A stretch of 64,000 nucleotides of DNA from Flavobacterium daemonense (GCF_007341385.1 NZ_VJYD01000012.1:110069-174068); one strand, 5' to 3'. Positions 26,125-33,832 are shown, counted from the first letter of the stretch. Program-made: numbers and translations. The notes: generated by a model from the sequence alone, not told the origin.

Positions 26125-26906
26125 AGAAAAAGCAGACTTAAATAAAAGATTACTTCGCAGACCTGTTGTGTTGCACCAAGGCAATCGCCAGTGTATCCGT
26201 CAATCCATTTTTGAAAATATCTTGCTAAAAAATGTCTCGTCAAGAAAACCGGAATTAAAACCAAAATCGTTTTTATCTCAAAAGAGAAATAGGAGAGGGC
26301 TAGTAAAGGAAGTAACCCGAAGAAAAAAGATCCTGAGATTTCTTTCCAAGTGTGTTGTTTTGCAATGGGTTTGCTTTTGCTTGTTGCGTCAGCACGTGAA
26401 TATTCATGAGTGAAAATGATGCTGATCGCGGCCAAACGGCTTAAAGAATGAGCTGATATAAAAAACAAAAATAGTAGAAAATAGTTGTTGTCATTTTTGA
26501 AAATCAAGATGGATTCTGAAAGCAATTTGAATTTGGCCAAAAATAACAAAACCAAGCCAATTGCTCCATAAGCTCCAATTGCACTGTCTTTCATAATCAC
26601 CAGAATTTTTTCTTTAGTCCAGCCTCCGCCAAAACCATCGCAAACATCAGCAAAGCCGTCTTCATGAAAAGCACCTGTTGTTAAAACGGAAGCAATAATT
26701 GCAAAAATTACAGCCGTTTCTATCGAAAGAAAAAGTGAAAAAACATAAAAAACTAAAAAAGAAATACTCCCAACAATCCAGCCAATAAAAGGGAAATAAC
26801 GAGTGGCTTTATTTAAATAATCTGGATGATGTGTGATGTTTTTTGGACACGGAATACGGGTGTAAAACATTAAACAGGTGAAGAAGATATGTAGTTCTTT
26901 TTTCAT
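26109..26906 (-). CDS. cobS: Adenosylcobinamide-GDP ribazoletransferase (cobalamin synthase)
   Basis: A 265-residue integral membrane enzyme joining adenosylcobinamide-GDP and alpha-ribazole(-phosphate) to form adenosylcobalamin(-phosphate). Family landmarks are FYTRIPCPKNITHHPDYLNK then ATRYFPFIGWIVG, TGAFHEDGFADVCDGFGGGW and IMKDSAIGAYGAIGLVLLFL, with the acidic metal-binding residues HEDGFADVCD intact, and YTGDCLGATQQVCEV near the end. About six to seven membrane helices. It follows the bluB-cobT gene on the same strand, but a 129-bp palindromic element lies in the gap between them. Confidence 0.95.
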   Translation of the reverse strand: MKKELHIFFTCLMFYTRIPCPKNITHHPDYLNKATRYFPFIGWIVGSISFLVFYVFSLFLSIETAVIFAIIASVLTTGAFHEDGFADVCDGFGGGWTKEKILVIMKDSAIGAYGAIGLVLLFLAKFKLLSESILIFKNDNNYFLLFLFFISAHSLSRLAAISIIFTHEYSRADATSKSKPIAKQHTWKEISGSFFFGLLPLLALSYFSFEIKTILVLIPVFLTRHFLARYFQKWIDGYTGDCLGATQQVCEVIFYLSLLFLWKFI

Positions 26907-26931
26907 TAATTTTTATATTTCTATTTAGTAT

Positions 26932-27060
26932 GTCATTTCGACGAAGGAGAAATCTCCGCGATTAGCTCGACAAAGATTGGCGATATGTATTGAGGAGTTA
27001 CTTGTGGAGATTTGCTTCGCCAGTTCGCTATCGCTCGGGTCTCCTTCGTCGAAAGGACAA
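26932..27060. repeat. Palindromic MITE-like element, family C, copy 2, with interrupted right arm
   Basis: The left arm 26932-26958 is identical to copy 1 (TGTCATTTCGACGAAGGAGA...). The right arm starts GGAGATTT at 27007, is broken by a 26-base GC-rich insert (27015-27040) beginning GCTTCGCCAGTTCGC, and resumes TCTCCTTCGTCGAAAGGACA. The core CTCGACAAAGATTGGCGA is shared with copy 4. It lies inside the presumed cob operon between bluB-cobT and cobS. Confidence 0.88.
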
Positions 27061-27110
27061 AAATGAGAATAAATCATAAAGTAGCATAATTATTTTATAA
27101 AAACAGAATA

Positions 27111-28790
27111 TTATTTCCTACTCACTCCCGCACTCTCAAAACTTGCCATTTCATTCAAAAGAACTTCAGCCGATTTTAAAATTGGAAACGCAATTGCGCA
27201 GCCAGTTCCTTCGCCAAGGCGCAAATCTAGATTTAAAATTGGTTTTGCATTTAAATAATCTAGTAATTTTTGATGTGCTTGTTCAGCAGAACAATGACAG
27301 AAAATAGCATTTTCTTTAATATCTGGATTAATTTTTAGAGCAATTAAAAATGCAACAGAACAAATAAAACCATCAACTAGAATTAGCATTTTATTTTCGA
27401 AGGCAGAGAGCATGCCGCTTGTCATTTGAAGAATTTCAAAACCGCCAAAATAAGCCAACTGTGACATTAAATCGGCTTGACCGGAATAATTTTCGATTGC
27501 TTTTTTTAGAAGATTCTGCTTTTGAAGCAGTTTTTCATCAACAACTCCAGTTCCTTTTCCAATGCATTCTTCAATTGGGAAACCAGTTAAAATACTCATT
27601 AAAACTGAAGCTGTTGAAGTATTTCCAATTCCCATTTCACCAAAACCAATGCAGTTTGAACCTGATTTAGCAATATTGTTGACGATTGATTTCCCTTTTT
27701 CAAAACATAATTTTAATTCTGCTTCGCTCATTGCAGGAACATGCAAAAAAGATTGTGTTCCTTTGGCAACTTTTGCATCAATCAAATTTGTATTAGTCGG
27801 GAAATCGTAATTGACTCCGGCATCCGCAATAGATAATTCAATGTTGTTTTGCCTGCAAAAAACATTAATTGCGGCGCCTCCTTCCAGAAAATTATTTACC
27901 ATTTGGCGTGTCACATCTTGCGGATAAGCGCTTACGCCATGATTTGCAATTCCGTGATCAGCTGCAAAAACAACCATATTTGGTTTAATAATTTTCGGAT
28001 TCAAAGTTTTAAAAACTTTCGCCATTTGAAAAGCAAGCGTTTCCAAAGTTCCCAAAGCGCCAATAGGTTTCGTTTTAGAATCTATTTTTTCCTGCAGAAG
28101 TTGTTCAAAATCTGTTGAATTATTTTTTTCGGAAGAAGTATTGATATTGATTTCTGAAACAGAATTTTCTTTTACGTTTTGAATTTCGGTACAAATTGGA
28201 TTTTCCGATTTTTGTTTCCAATGCAATTGCTGCAACATTGGCTGATTATTATAATTTGTTGCAGGTTTTCCAATGCAGAAATAGCCAAGAGGCTCAATAT
28301 TTTCGGGTAAATCCAGGATTTTTTTAAACTGATAATAATTTAAAATAGAAACCCAGCCCATTCCATAGCCTTGTTCTGTCAATGAAAGCCAGATATTCTG
28401 TGCAGCACAAACGGAACTGAATTTTACAGCTTCATTGCTTCCGACGGTTCCAATTGTAAATTGATTCAAAACTGATCTGTCATAAGCAATTATAAGTCCG
28501 ATTGGAGCTTCTTCAATTGCTTCTAATTTCAGGGATTTGTAAAGTTCTTTTTGCTGAGGATTATCAGTAAGTTCCTCGGCTTTTTTGTTGTAATCTAAAA
28601 ATAGATTTTTAATCGCTGTTTTAACTTCGCCCGATTTGATGATATAATATCGCGTTGCATCTGTAAGTCCGACAGAAGGCGCCCAATGTCCGGCCTGCAA
28701 AGCTTTTTGGATTACTTCATCAGGAACTTCATCGGCTGTAAAATGCCTAGTATCGCGTCGCGATTTTAAAATCTCATCTAAATGGCTCAT
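27111..28790 (-). CDS. cobT: BluB-CobT fusion: 5,6-dimethylbenzimidazole synthase and nicotinate-nucleotide:DMB phosphoribosyltransferase
   Basis: A 559-residue two-enzyme protein. Residues 1-200 are BluB, an oxygen-dependent flavin destructase: ILKSRRDTRHFTADEVPDEV, AGHWAPSVGLTDATRYYII, CAAQNIWLSLTEQGYGMGWV, and LGYFCIGKPA. A linker of about 25 polar residues follows. Residues 230-559 are CobT, which makes alpha-ribazole phosphate: KPIGALGTLE, VVFAADHGIANHGVSAYPQD, GFGEMGIGNTSTASVLMS, and LRLGEGTGCAIAFPIL with the catalytic glutamate. The first enzyme makes the base that the second uses. The start is the ATG at 28788-28790; the in-frame codon two triplets upstream is TTG. It lies downstream of cobU in the cob operon. 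Confidence 0.95.
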   Translation of the reverse strand: MSHLDEILKSRRDTRHFTADEVPDEVIQKALQAGHWAPSVGLTDATRYYIIKSGEVKTAIKNLFLDYNKKAEELTDNPQQKELYKSLKLEAIEEAPIGLIIAYDRSVLNQFTIGTVGSNEAVKFSSVCAAQNIWLSLTEQGYGMGWVSILNYYQFKKILDLPENIEPLGYFCIGKPATNYNNQPMLQQLHWKQKSENPICTEIQNVKENSVSEININTSSEKNNSTDFEQLLQEKIDSKTKPIGALGTLETLAFQMAKVFKTLNPKIIKPNMVVFAADHGIANHGVSAYPQDVTRQMVNNFLEGGAAINVFCRQNNIELSIADAGVNYDFPTNTNLIDAKVAKGTQSFLHVPAMSEAELKLCFEKGKSIVNNIAKSGSNCIGFGEMGIGNTSTASVLMSILTGFPIEECIGKGTGVVDEKLLQKQNLLKKAIENYSGQADLMSQLAYFGGFEILQMTSGMLSAFENKMLILVDGFICSVAFLIALKINPDIKENAIFCHCSAEQAHQKLLDYLNAKPILNLDLRLGEGTGCAIAFPILKSAEVLLNEMASFESAGVSRK

Positions 28791-28912
28791 CTTCAAAAAT
28801 CAATTTCAATTTATTCTTTCTGTAAAGATACTTTACGATATTGGAATTTTAGGATTTAAAATTTAGAATTTGTTCTATTGATTTTTGCCATTGATATTGA
28901 AATTGAATTTTG

Positions 28913-29419
28913 TTATCCTTTGATTTTAACTGGAATTCCGGAAACCATTAAAACAACTTCGTCAGCATTTGACGCTAAAAACTGATTCATCCAACCTTGC
29001 AGTTCAGTAAATTTTCTGCCAATGTGTGTTTCGGCATGAACTCCCATTCCAATTTCATTGGTTACAATTATTAGAGTTCCTTTTTGTGCGGCTATTTTAT
29101 TGAACTCGTTTTTAGCTTCTTCCAACGACGCAGCAACGTCATTTTTAGTATCAATAAAAAAGTTGGTTAGCCAGAGTGTGACACAATCAATAAGTGCAAC
29201 TTTTCCCGAAAAATCAAGTTCACTTAAATATTTTTCTTTTTCAATATTAGTCCAGCGCGCATCACGTTCCTGTTGATGACGATCAATGCGATTTTGAAAA
29301 TCAGAATCCCATTTTCTGGCCGTTGCAACATAAAGAGGCGAATCAGAAAGTTGTAAAGCTAGGTTTTGAGCGTAACTGCTTTTTCCAGATCTTTCGCCAC
29401 CAGTAATAAGATAAATCAT
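28913..29419 (-). CDS. cobU: Bifunctional adenosylcobinamide kinase/adenosylcobinamide-phosphate guanylyltransferase
   Basis: A 168-residue enzyme that phosphorylates adenosylcobinamide and then adds GMP, activating it for CobS. It starts MIYLITGGERSGKSSYAQ with the P-loop GGERSGKS at residues 7-14. VATARKWDSDFQNRIDRHQQ followed by ERDARW contains the histidine that carries GMP. LIDCVTLWLTNFF and IIVTNEIGMGVHAETHIGRK are also standard. Somewhat shorter than the 180 residues of enterobacterial CobU but complete. It is the first recognised B12 gene of the leftward cluster; a four-helix-bundle cassette is inserted just upstream. Confidence 0.95.
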   Translation of the reverse strand: MIYLITGGERSGKSSYAQNLALQLSDSPLYVATARKWDSDFQNRIDRHQQERDARWTNIEKEKYLSELDFSGKVALIDCVTLWLTNFFIDTKNDVAASLEEAKNEFNKIAAQKGTLIIVTNEIGMGVHAETHIGRKFTELQGWMNQFLASNADEVVLMVSGIPVKIKG

Positions 29420-29429
29420 GTGATAATGG

Positions 29430-29843
29430 TTAATTATAAATTGTTAATTGTAAATTTATGCTAGAACTTGTTTTTTTGAAGTTTTAAGGATGCTGGTAAT
29501 TAATTTTAAAATTGCCACTGCATCATTGTGGATGTTCTCAAATTCTTTTTCATTTAAGTAATCCGTTGCCTTTAATAATTCGAGCCAATAAACGGTTTCG
29601 TTAGCTTCTTTTTGAGCAATAGCAAATTTATGGATGAAATCGCTTTTGCTCTCAGCATGTTCAGCTTCTCTCATCATCGCGCCAACACTGGTTCCAGATC
29701 TTAGAAGTTGTTTAGAAAGTATAAATTCTTTTTTATCATTATTTAAATATTGATATAGTTTTACAATTCGAATTGCAAATTCAAAACTTTTATTTTTTAC
29801 AATGTTGTCTTTCATAAATTAACAACTAATAATTTATAATTAA
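29430..29843. mobile_element. Inverted-repeat cassette carrying a four-helix-bundle (S23-family) gene
   Basis: A 414-bp unit bounded by 29-bp inverted repeats with 26 of 29 positions matching: 29430-29458 (TTAATTATAAATTGTTAATT...) and 29815-29843. Both arms are built of 7-base units such as TTAATTA, TAAATTG, TTAATTG and TAAATTT. The arms touch the stop and start codons of the only gene, so the cassette is essentially repeat-gene-repeat. It separates cobU from the cysteine-rich gene. The AT-rich arms could partly match by composition, so mobility is inference. Confidence 0.65.
29456..29815 (-). CDS. Four-helix-bundle protein (23S rRNA intervening-sequence S23 family)
   Basis: A 119-residue, almost fully helical protein. 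Family marks are SFEFAIRIVKLYQYLNNDKK, ILSKQLLRSGTSVGAMMREA, FIHKFAIAQKEANETVYWLE and LLKATDYLNEKEFENI. The family was named from ORFs inside intervening sequences of 23S rRNA in Leptospira and relatives, which are themselves bounded by inverted repeats. Free-standing copies are common in Bacteroidota and form pentameric bundles in known structures; their function is unknown. Here start and stop codons fall in the arms of an inverted repeat (29430-29843), and the gene interrupts a cobalamin gene cluster, so it looks like a passenger and not a B12 gene. Confidence 0.9.
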   Translation of the reverse strand: MKDNIVKNKSFEFAIRIVKLYQYLNNDKKEFILSKQLLRSGTSVGAMMREAEHAESKSDFIHKFAIAQKEANETVYWLELLKATDYLNEKEFENIHNDAVAILKLITSILKTSKKQVLA

Positions 29844-29846
29844 TAA

Positions 29847-30209
29847 TTAGTATGGGCAATGTCTGCAGTCGTTTCCGCAGCAAGTTCCTCGTTTTAAATG
29901 AAACCAAGATTTAAAAACATAATTGCCATTTTCAATATAATAGTCAATACCTTCAATTAATTTGTCGGTTTTAGGTAGGGTTATGGCTTTGTTTTTTATG
30001 GCTTTTTCGGGAGTCAATGTTTCTACATAGGCCTCAATTTTATCTTCGCAGGCTTCTTTGAAACAAACTGGGCACAAACAGTCACCTCCTTCTGAAAGAT
30101 TAAAAATGGGTGGATAATCATTGCACCAGCATTTGTTTTCAACCGAGATATCTCCACAGCTGAAAGAAGTTTCGCAGCTTGAGCAAATTTTTATTTTTGT
30201 GGTATTCAT
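29847..30209 (-). CDS. Cysteine-rich CWC domain plus DUF5522 protein
   Basis: A 120-residue protein with two cysteine-rich modules. Residues 1-55 show the CWC pattern: CSSCETSFSCGDISVENKCW then CNDYPPIF and DCLCPVCFKEAC. Residues 80-120 show the DUF5522 module: YYIENGNYVFKSWFHLKRGT followed by CCGNDCRHCPY. Fourteen cysteines suggest metal binding, probably zinc or an iron-sulfur cluster. Both modules are of unknown function and often occur as separate small genes. It is transcribed with the cob genes but separated from cobU by the four-helix-bundle cassette. A near-match -7 element (TATCTTTA) reads leftward at 30222-30215. Confidence 0.8.
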   Translation of the reverse strand: MNTTKIKICSSCETSFSCGDISVENKCWCNDYPPIFNLSEGGDCLCPVCFKEACEDKIEAYVETLTPEKAIKNKAITLPKTDKLIEGIDYYIENGNYVFKSWFHLKRGTCCGNDCRHCPY

Positions 30210-30276
30210 AAATGTAAAGATACAGTTTGTTGAATTTTGTAAGAATAAAAGTAAACAAAAAAAAGAGAAAATGATT

Positions 30277-30284
30277 TACCTTTG
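30277..30284 (+). promoter_or_regulatory. Candidate -7 element for btuF
   Basis: TACCTTTG followed by TCC, about 22 bases before the btuF ATG, matching TAnnTTTG. No -33 TTTG at proper spacing. No B12 riboswitch is seen in this 96-base divergent gap. Confidence 0.5.
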
Positions 30285-30305
30285 TCCCTATCCAAAACGT
30301 TAAAT

Positions 30306-31448
30306 ATGAAATTTTATTTACCTAAGTTAGTACTTTTTCTTTCTTTTTTCATTCTTACAGGATGTAAAAAAAATGAAAATATTCAAGTTGAAAAATCTGA
30401 AATTGCAAAAAATAGTATAGAATATGCTTCAGGGCTTTCTATCGTAAAACAAGAAGGTTACTCGATTGTTACAATTTCAAATCCTTGGCCTAATGCTGAT
30501 AAGAATTTTAAATATATTCTGAAAGAAAATGAGGCTAAAGTTCCAGACAGCCTGCAAAATTATCCGTTAATAAAAGTGCCATTAGAATCTGTAGTGGTTA
30601 CTTCGACAACTAATATTCCTTTTTTAGAAATGCTGGAAGTTGAAGATAAATTGGTCGGTTTTCCACATACGGACTATATTTCTTCTGAAAAAACAAGAGC
30701 TTTGATTGATAAAGGTTCTGTGAAAGATGTGGGACAAAATGAAAAATTAAATATTGAGCAATTAATTGACTTAGCGCCAGAATTGATTGTGACTTTTGGA
30801 GTAGACAACAACAATCCGATGCTTGATAATTTGAAAAAAAGCGGTCAGAATGTTTTAATTCAAGGTGATTGGATGGAGCAATCGCCGCTAGGCAAAGCTG
30901 AATGGATTAAACTTTACGGTGCATTGTTTGGAAAAGAAGATAAAGCTAAAGAATTGTTTGATAAGATTGTAGAAAGTTATAATCAAGCCAAAAAATTAGT
31001 GGCAGATAAACCGGCAACTACAAAGGTTTTATATGGTTCAATGTATGAAGATGTTTGGTATGTTGCCAAAGGAAATAGCTGGGTGGCGCAATTTATGAAA
31101 GATGCTAAAGCCGATTATTTGTGGAGTAATCTAAAAGGAACGGGAAGCGAAGGTTTGTCGTTTGAAAAAGTTTTGGATAAAGCAAAAACAGCAAATGTGT
31201 GGGTGGTTTCGGGCTCTTTTAAAACATTGGAAGAACTGCAGAAAGCAAATCCGCATTATGGCGAATTTGATGCTTTTAAAAATAAATCGGTTTATTCATT
31301 AGAAAGTAAATTTGGCGCAACTGGCGGAACCATTTTTTATGAACTGTCGCCAAGCCGTCCTGACTTGGTTTTAAAAGATTATATCAAAATTTTCCATCCT
31401 GATTTATTGTCGGGTTACGAATTTACTTTTGCATCAAAACTGAATTAA
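30306..31448 (+). CDS. btuF: ABC transporter substrate-binding lipoprotein (cobalamin/siderophore family)
   Basis: A 380-residue lipoprotein (signal peptide, lipobox LTGC, Cys20; start at the ATG 30306, as the upstream TTG-led extension spoils the signal peptide). The Peripla_BP_2 fold is visible: VVVTSTTNIPFLEMLEVEDK then LVGFPHTDYISS, LNIEQLIDLAPELIVTFG, and LFGKEDKAKELFDKIVESYN leading to the second lobe with VWYVAKGNSWVAQFMKDAKA. It feeds the permease and ATPase encoded downstream. The family cannot separate B12 from iron chelates by sequence; cobalamin is inferred from the neighbouring cob and btuB genes. Confidence 0.85.
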   Translation: MKFYLPKLVLFLSFFILTGCKKNENIQVEKSEIAKNSIEYASGLSIVKQEGYSIVTISNPWPNADKNFKYILKENEAKVPDSLQNYPLIKVPLESVVVTSTTNIPFLEMLEVEDKLVGFPHTDYISSEKTRALIDKGSVKDVGQNEKLNIEQLIDLAPELIVTFGVDNNNPMLDNLKKSGQNVLIQGDWMEQSPLGKAEWIKLYGALFGKEDKAKELFDKIVESYNQAKKLVADKPATTKVLYGSMYEDVWYVAKGNSWVAQFMKDAKADYLWSNLKGTGSEGLSFEKVLDKAKTANVWVVSGSFKTLEELQKANPHYGEFDAFKNKSVYSLESKFGATGGTIFYELSPSRPDLVLKDYIKIFHPDLLSGYEFTFASKLN

Positions 31449-31449
31449 A

Positions 31450-32478
31450 TTGGCAAACAAAAAAAGAAATACCATTTTATTTGTCGTTTTGTCTCTAGGA
31501 CTTTTGCTGATGTTTTTTGCGAGCATCAGTTTAGGATCTGTTACAATTCCGCTAAAAGATGTTTTTGAAAGTTTGACAGGCGGGCATGCGACAAAATCGG
31601 CTTGGGAATATATCATTATTAATTATCGTTTACCAAAAGCAATTACGGCCGTTTTGGTAGGAACTGGACTTTCGATCAGCGGTCTTTTGATGCAGACTTT
31701 GTTCAGAAATCCATTGGCCGGACCTTATGTTTTAGGGTTAAGTTCTGGCGCAAGTTTGGGTGTTGCTTTTGTGATTTTAGGAGCTGGCTTTTTGCCATCG
31801 TTTTTACGCGTAATTGCACTTTCATCTTATGGAATTGTGATCGCTTCAACATTCGGGAGTACGTTAGTTTTACTATTGGTTTTAGTGGTTTCACAACGAT
31901 TGCGCGATACAATGGCCATTTTAATTGTTGGATTGATGTTTGGGAGTTTTACCACAGCAATTGTAAGTGTTCTAACGTATTTTAGTACAGCCGAACAGCT
32001 TCAAAAATTTACTTTTTGGTCAATGGGAAGTTTGGGAAATCTTTCATGGTCAACCATTTTGATTTTGACTTTTTGTGTTGGAATTGGTTTGCTTTTAAGT
32101 GCCAAGAGCATAAAGCCTTTAAACGCATTGCTTTTGGGCGAAAACTATGCAAAAAGTATGGGATTGAACTTTAAACAAGCAAGACTGATTATCATATTTG
32201 CGACGAGTATTTTGTCGGGAAGTATTACGGCTTTTGCCGGACCAATTGCATTTGTTGGATTAGCGGTCCCGCATATTGCAAAGCTTGTTTTCCAGACGAG
32301 TAATCATACTATTTTGTTTTGGAGTACGCTGTTTTTTGGTTCGATTATAATGTTGTTTTGTGATATTGTTTCGCAAATGCCAGGATTTGACGTTACGCTT
32401 CCAATCAATGCAATAACGTCAATTATTGGTGCGCCAGTTGTTATTTGGCTTTTGGTCCGAAAAAGAAATTTTAGGTAA
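31450..32478 (+). CDS. btuC: FecCD-family permease of the cobalamin-type ABC importer
   Basis: A 342-residue inner-membrane permease with about ten helices. Family segments are YRLPKAITAVLVGTGLSISG, LLMQTLFRNPLAGPYVLGLS and SGASLG, the coupling helix LLLGENYAKSMGLNFKQAR, and FVGLAVPHIAKLVF. It begins with a TTG codon at 31450, one base after the btuF stop; the first in-frame ATG is inside the first helix, so TTG is the likely start. In the expected operon btuD should follow directly, but a GxxExxY cassette of 534 bp lies between. Confidence 0.92.
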   Translation: MANKKRNTILFVVLSLGLLLMFFASISLGSVTIPLKDVFESLTGGHATKSAWEYIIINYRLPKAITAVLVGTGLSISGLLMQTLFRNPLAGPYVLGLSSGASLGVAFVILGAGFLPSFLRVIALSSYGIVIASTFGSTLVLLLVLVVSQRLRDTMAILIVGLMFGSFTTAIVSVLTYFSTAEQLQKFTFWSMGSLGNLSWSTILILTFCVGIGLLLSAKSIKPLNALLLGENYAKSMGLNFKQARLIIIFATSILSGSITAFAGPIAFVGLAVPHIAKLVFQTSNHTILFWSTLFFGSIIMLFCDIVSQMPGFDVTLPINAITSIIGAPVVIWLLVRKRNFR

Positions 32479-32509
32479 AAACTTACAAAATATTTATATC
32501 TTTATTTTT

Positions 32510-33043
32510 TTAAACACATAGAAACATAGTTTTTATTTCAATAAAAAAATAATGATTACTCAAAAATATCTTGATGAACTGACTTATGAAGTTTTAGGGG
32601 CTTCGATAGAAGTACATAAAATAATTGGAAGAGGATTACTTGAAAGCGTTTATCATCAATGCTTAAAAGAAGAACTCTCACAAAGAAAATTAAATTTTTT
32701 CACAGAGATGAGAGTTCCAATACTATATAAAGAAAAAGAATTAGTGACAGATTTTAGATGTGATTTGTTTGTCGAAAATTGTTTAGTTGTAGAATTAAAA
32801 ACTGTAACAGAGATAAATTCGATACATCAGGCACAACTGTTAACATATATGAAACTTTTAAAAGCACCAAAAGGAATTGTAATTAATTTTAATTGTTTCA
32901 ATATTTTTAAAGAGGGCCAAAAAACACTTGTCAATGAATATTTTAGGTTATTGCCAAAATTTTAGTTTTAGCTATGTTTAATTTACAAGTAAATCTTAAA
33001 TCCTTCTAATAAGACAAAGAAACCTATGTTTCTATGTGTTTAA
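32510..33043. mobile_element. Family A element carrying a GxxExxY gene, perfect 20-bp terminal inverted repeats
   Basis: A 534-bp unit with the terminal repeat TTAAACACATAGAAACATAG at 32510-32529 and its exact inverse at 33024-33043. The only gene is GxxExxY. Non-coding relatives with the same ends are at 47155-47300, 53490-53681 and 59124-59274. The part after the gene (GCTATGTTTAATTTACAAGT, 32971-32990, and TTCTAATAAG, 33004-33013) resembles the same region of those copies. It interrupts btuC-btuD. Confidence 0.82.
32552..32965 (+). CDS. GxxExxY protein (PD-(D/E)XK-like fold)
   Basis: A 137-residue protein with the defining GRGLLESVY (G-x-x-E-x-x-Y) motif near residues 28-35. VPILYKEKELVTDFRCDLFV and ENCLVVELKT follow; the D-x(n)-E-x-K pattern is that of a PD-(D/E)XK nuclease core, and QAQLLTYMKLLKAPKGIVIN closes the fold. 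The family is often multi-copy in Bacteroidota and has no established function. Here it is the sole gene of an inverted-repeat element that splits the btuFCD operon, and it is read in the same direction as that operon. A nuclease role in spreading the element is a hypothesis only. Confidence 0.92.
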   Translation: MITQKYLDELTYEVLGASIEVHKIIGRGLLESVYHQCLKEELSQRKLNFFTEMRVPILYKEKELVTDFRCDLFVENCLVVELKTVTEINSIHQAQLLTYMKLLKAPKGIVINFNCFNIFKEGQKTLVNEYFRLLPKF

Positions 33044-33055
33044 ATAAAAAGCGCA

Positions 33056-33832
33056 ATGAAAAACATTCTAACTACTTCAAACTTAAATATTGGATACAAA
33101 TCCAAGAAAACAGTTGTGACCATTGCTGAAAATTTAAATTTGAATTTAAGTTCTGGAAAACTAATTTCTTTAATTGGTGCAAATGGAATTGGAAAATCGA
33201 CTTTATTGCGAACAATTACCGGAATTCAGCATCCTTTGTCCGGAAATGTTTATTTGAACGATATAAATATTTCGACGTACAAACCGCTGGATTTAGCTCA
33301 AAATTTAAGTTTGGTTTTAACCGAAAAATTACCTCCAAGTAATCTTTCTGTTTTTGAATTGGTTGCACTTGGGCGTCAGCCTTATACAAATTGGGTAGGA
33401 ACTTTGACCGATACCGATATCGAAAAAGTTCAAGAGGCATTGCGGTTAACACAAATTGAAAATCTTGCTCACAAAAAGCATTACGAAATAAGCGACGGAC
33501 AATTGCAAAAGGTTTTAATCGCCAGAGCTTTGGCACAAGATACACCACTGATTATTTTAGATGAGCCCACAACACATTTAGATTTGCTTCATAAAGTTTC
33601 GTTATTCAAATTATTGAAAAAACTCACTCAGGAAACTCAAAAATGTATTTTATTTTCGACGCATGATATTGATCTTGCGATTCAATTAAGTGACGAAATG
33701 ATTATCATGACGCCAGAAAATGTCGTACAAGACGAACCATGTAATTTAATTTCGAATGGAAGTTTTGCTTCTTTATTCAAAGATGAACATATTATTTTTG
33801 ATGGAGAAAAAGGGAAGTTTATTGTGACTTAG
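33056..33832 (+). CDS. btuD: ATP-binding subunit of the cobalamin-type ABC importer
   Basis: A 258-residue ATPase powering the BtuC permease. Walker A LIGANGIGKSTLL (near 41-50), Q-loop LVLTEKLPPSNLSVFELVAL then GRQPYTNW, and Walker B PLIILDEPTTHLD with the switch histidine in LFSTHD. The signature motif reads ISDGQLQKVLIARALAQD, a D replacing the second residue of the common SGGQ, as in many FecE/BtuD-like proteins. Its last 4 bases overlap the end of the convergent gene. Because the GxxExxY element lies between it and btuC, its expression depends on read-through or an internal promoter. Confidence 0.92.
   Translation: MKNILTTSNLNIGYKSKKTVVTIAENLNLNLSSGKLISLIGANGIGKSTLLRTITGIQHPLSGNVYLNDINISTYKPLDLAQNLSLVLTEKLPPSNLSVFELVALGRQPYTNWVGTLTDTDIEKVQEALRLTQIENLAHKKHYEISDGQLQKVLIARALAQDTPLIILDEPTTHLDLLHKVSLFKLLKKLTQETQKCILFSTHDIDLAIQLSDEMIIMTPENVVQDEPCNLISNGSFASLFKDEHIIFDGEKGKFIVT

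Noticed and set aside
31450..31452. An ATG start for btuC further inside
   Set aside because: The first in-frame ATG falls in the first membrane helix. The TTG one base after the btuF stop gives a full-length permease.
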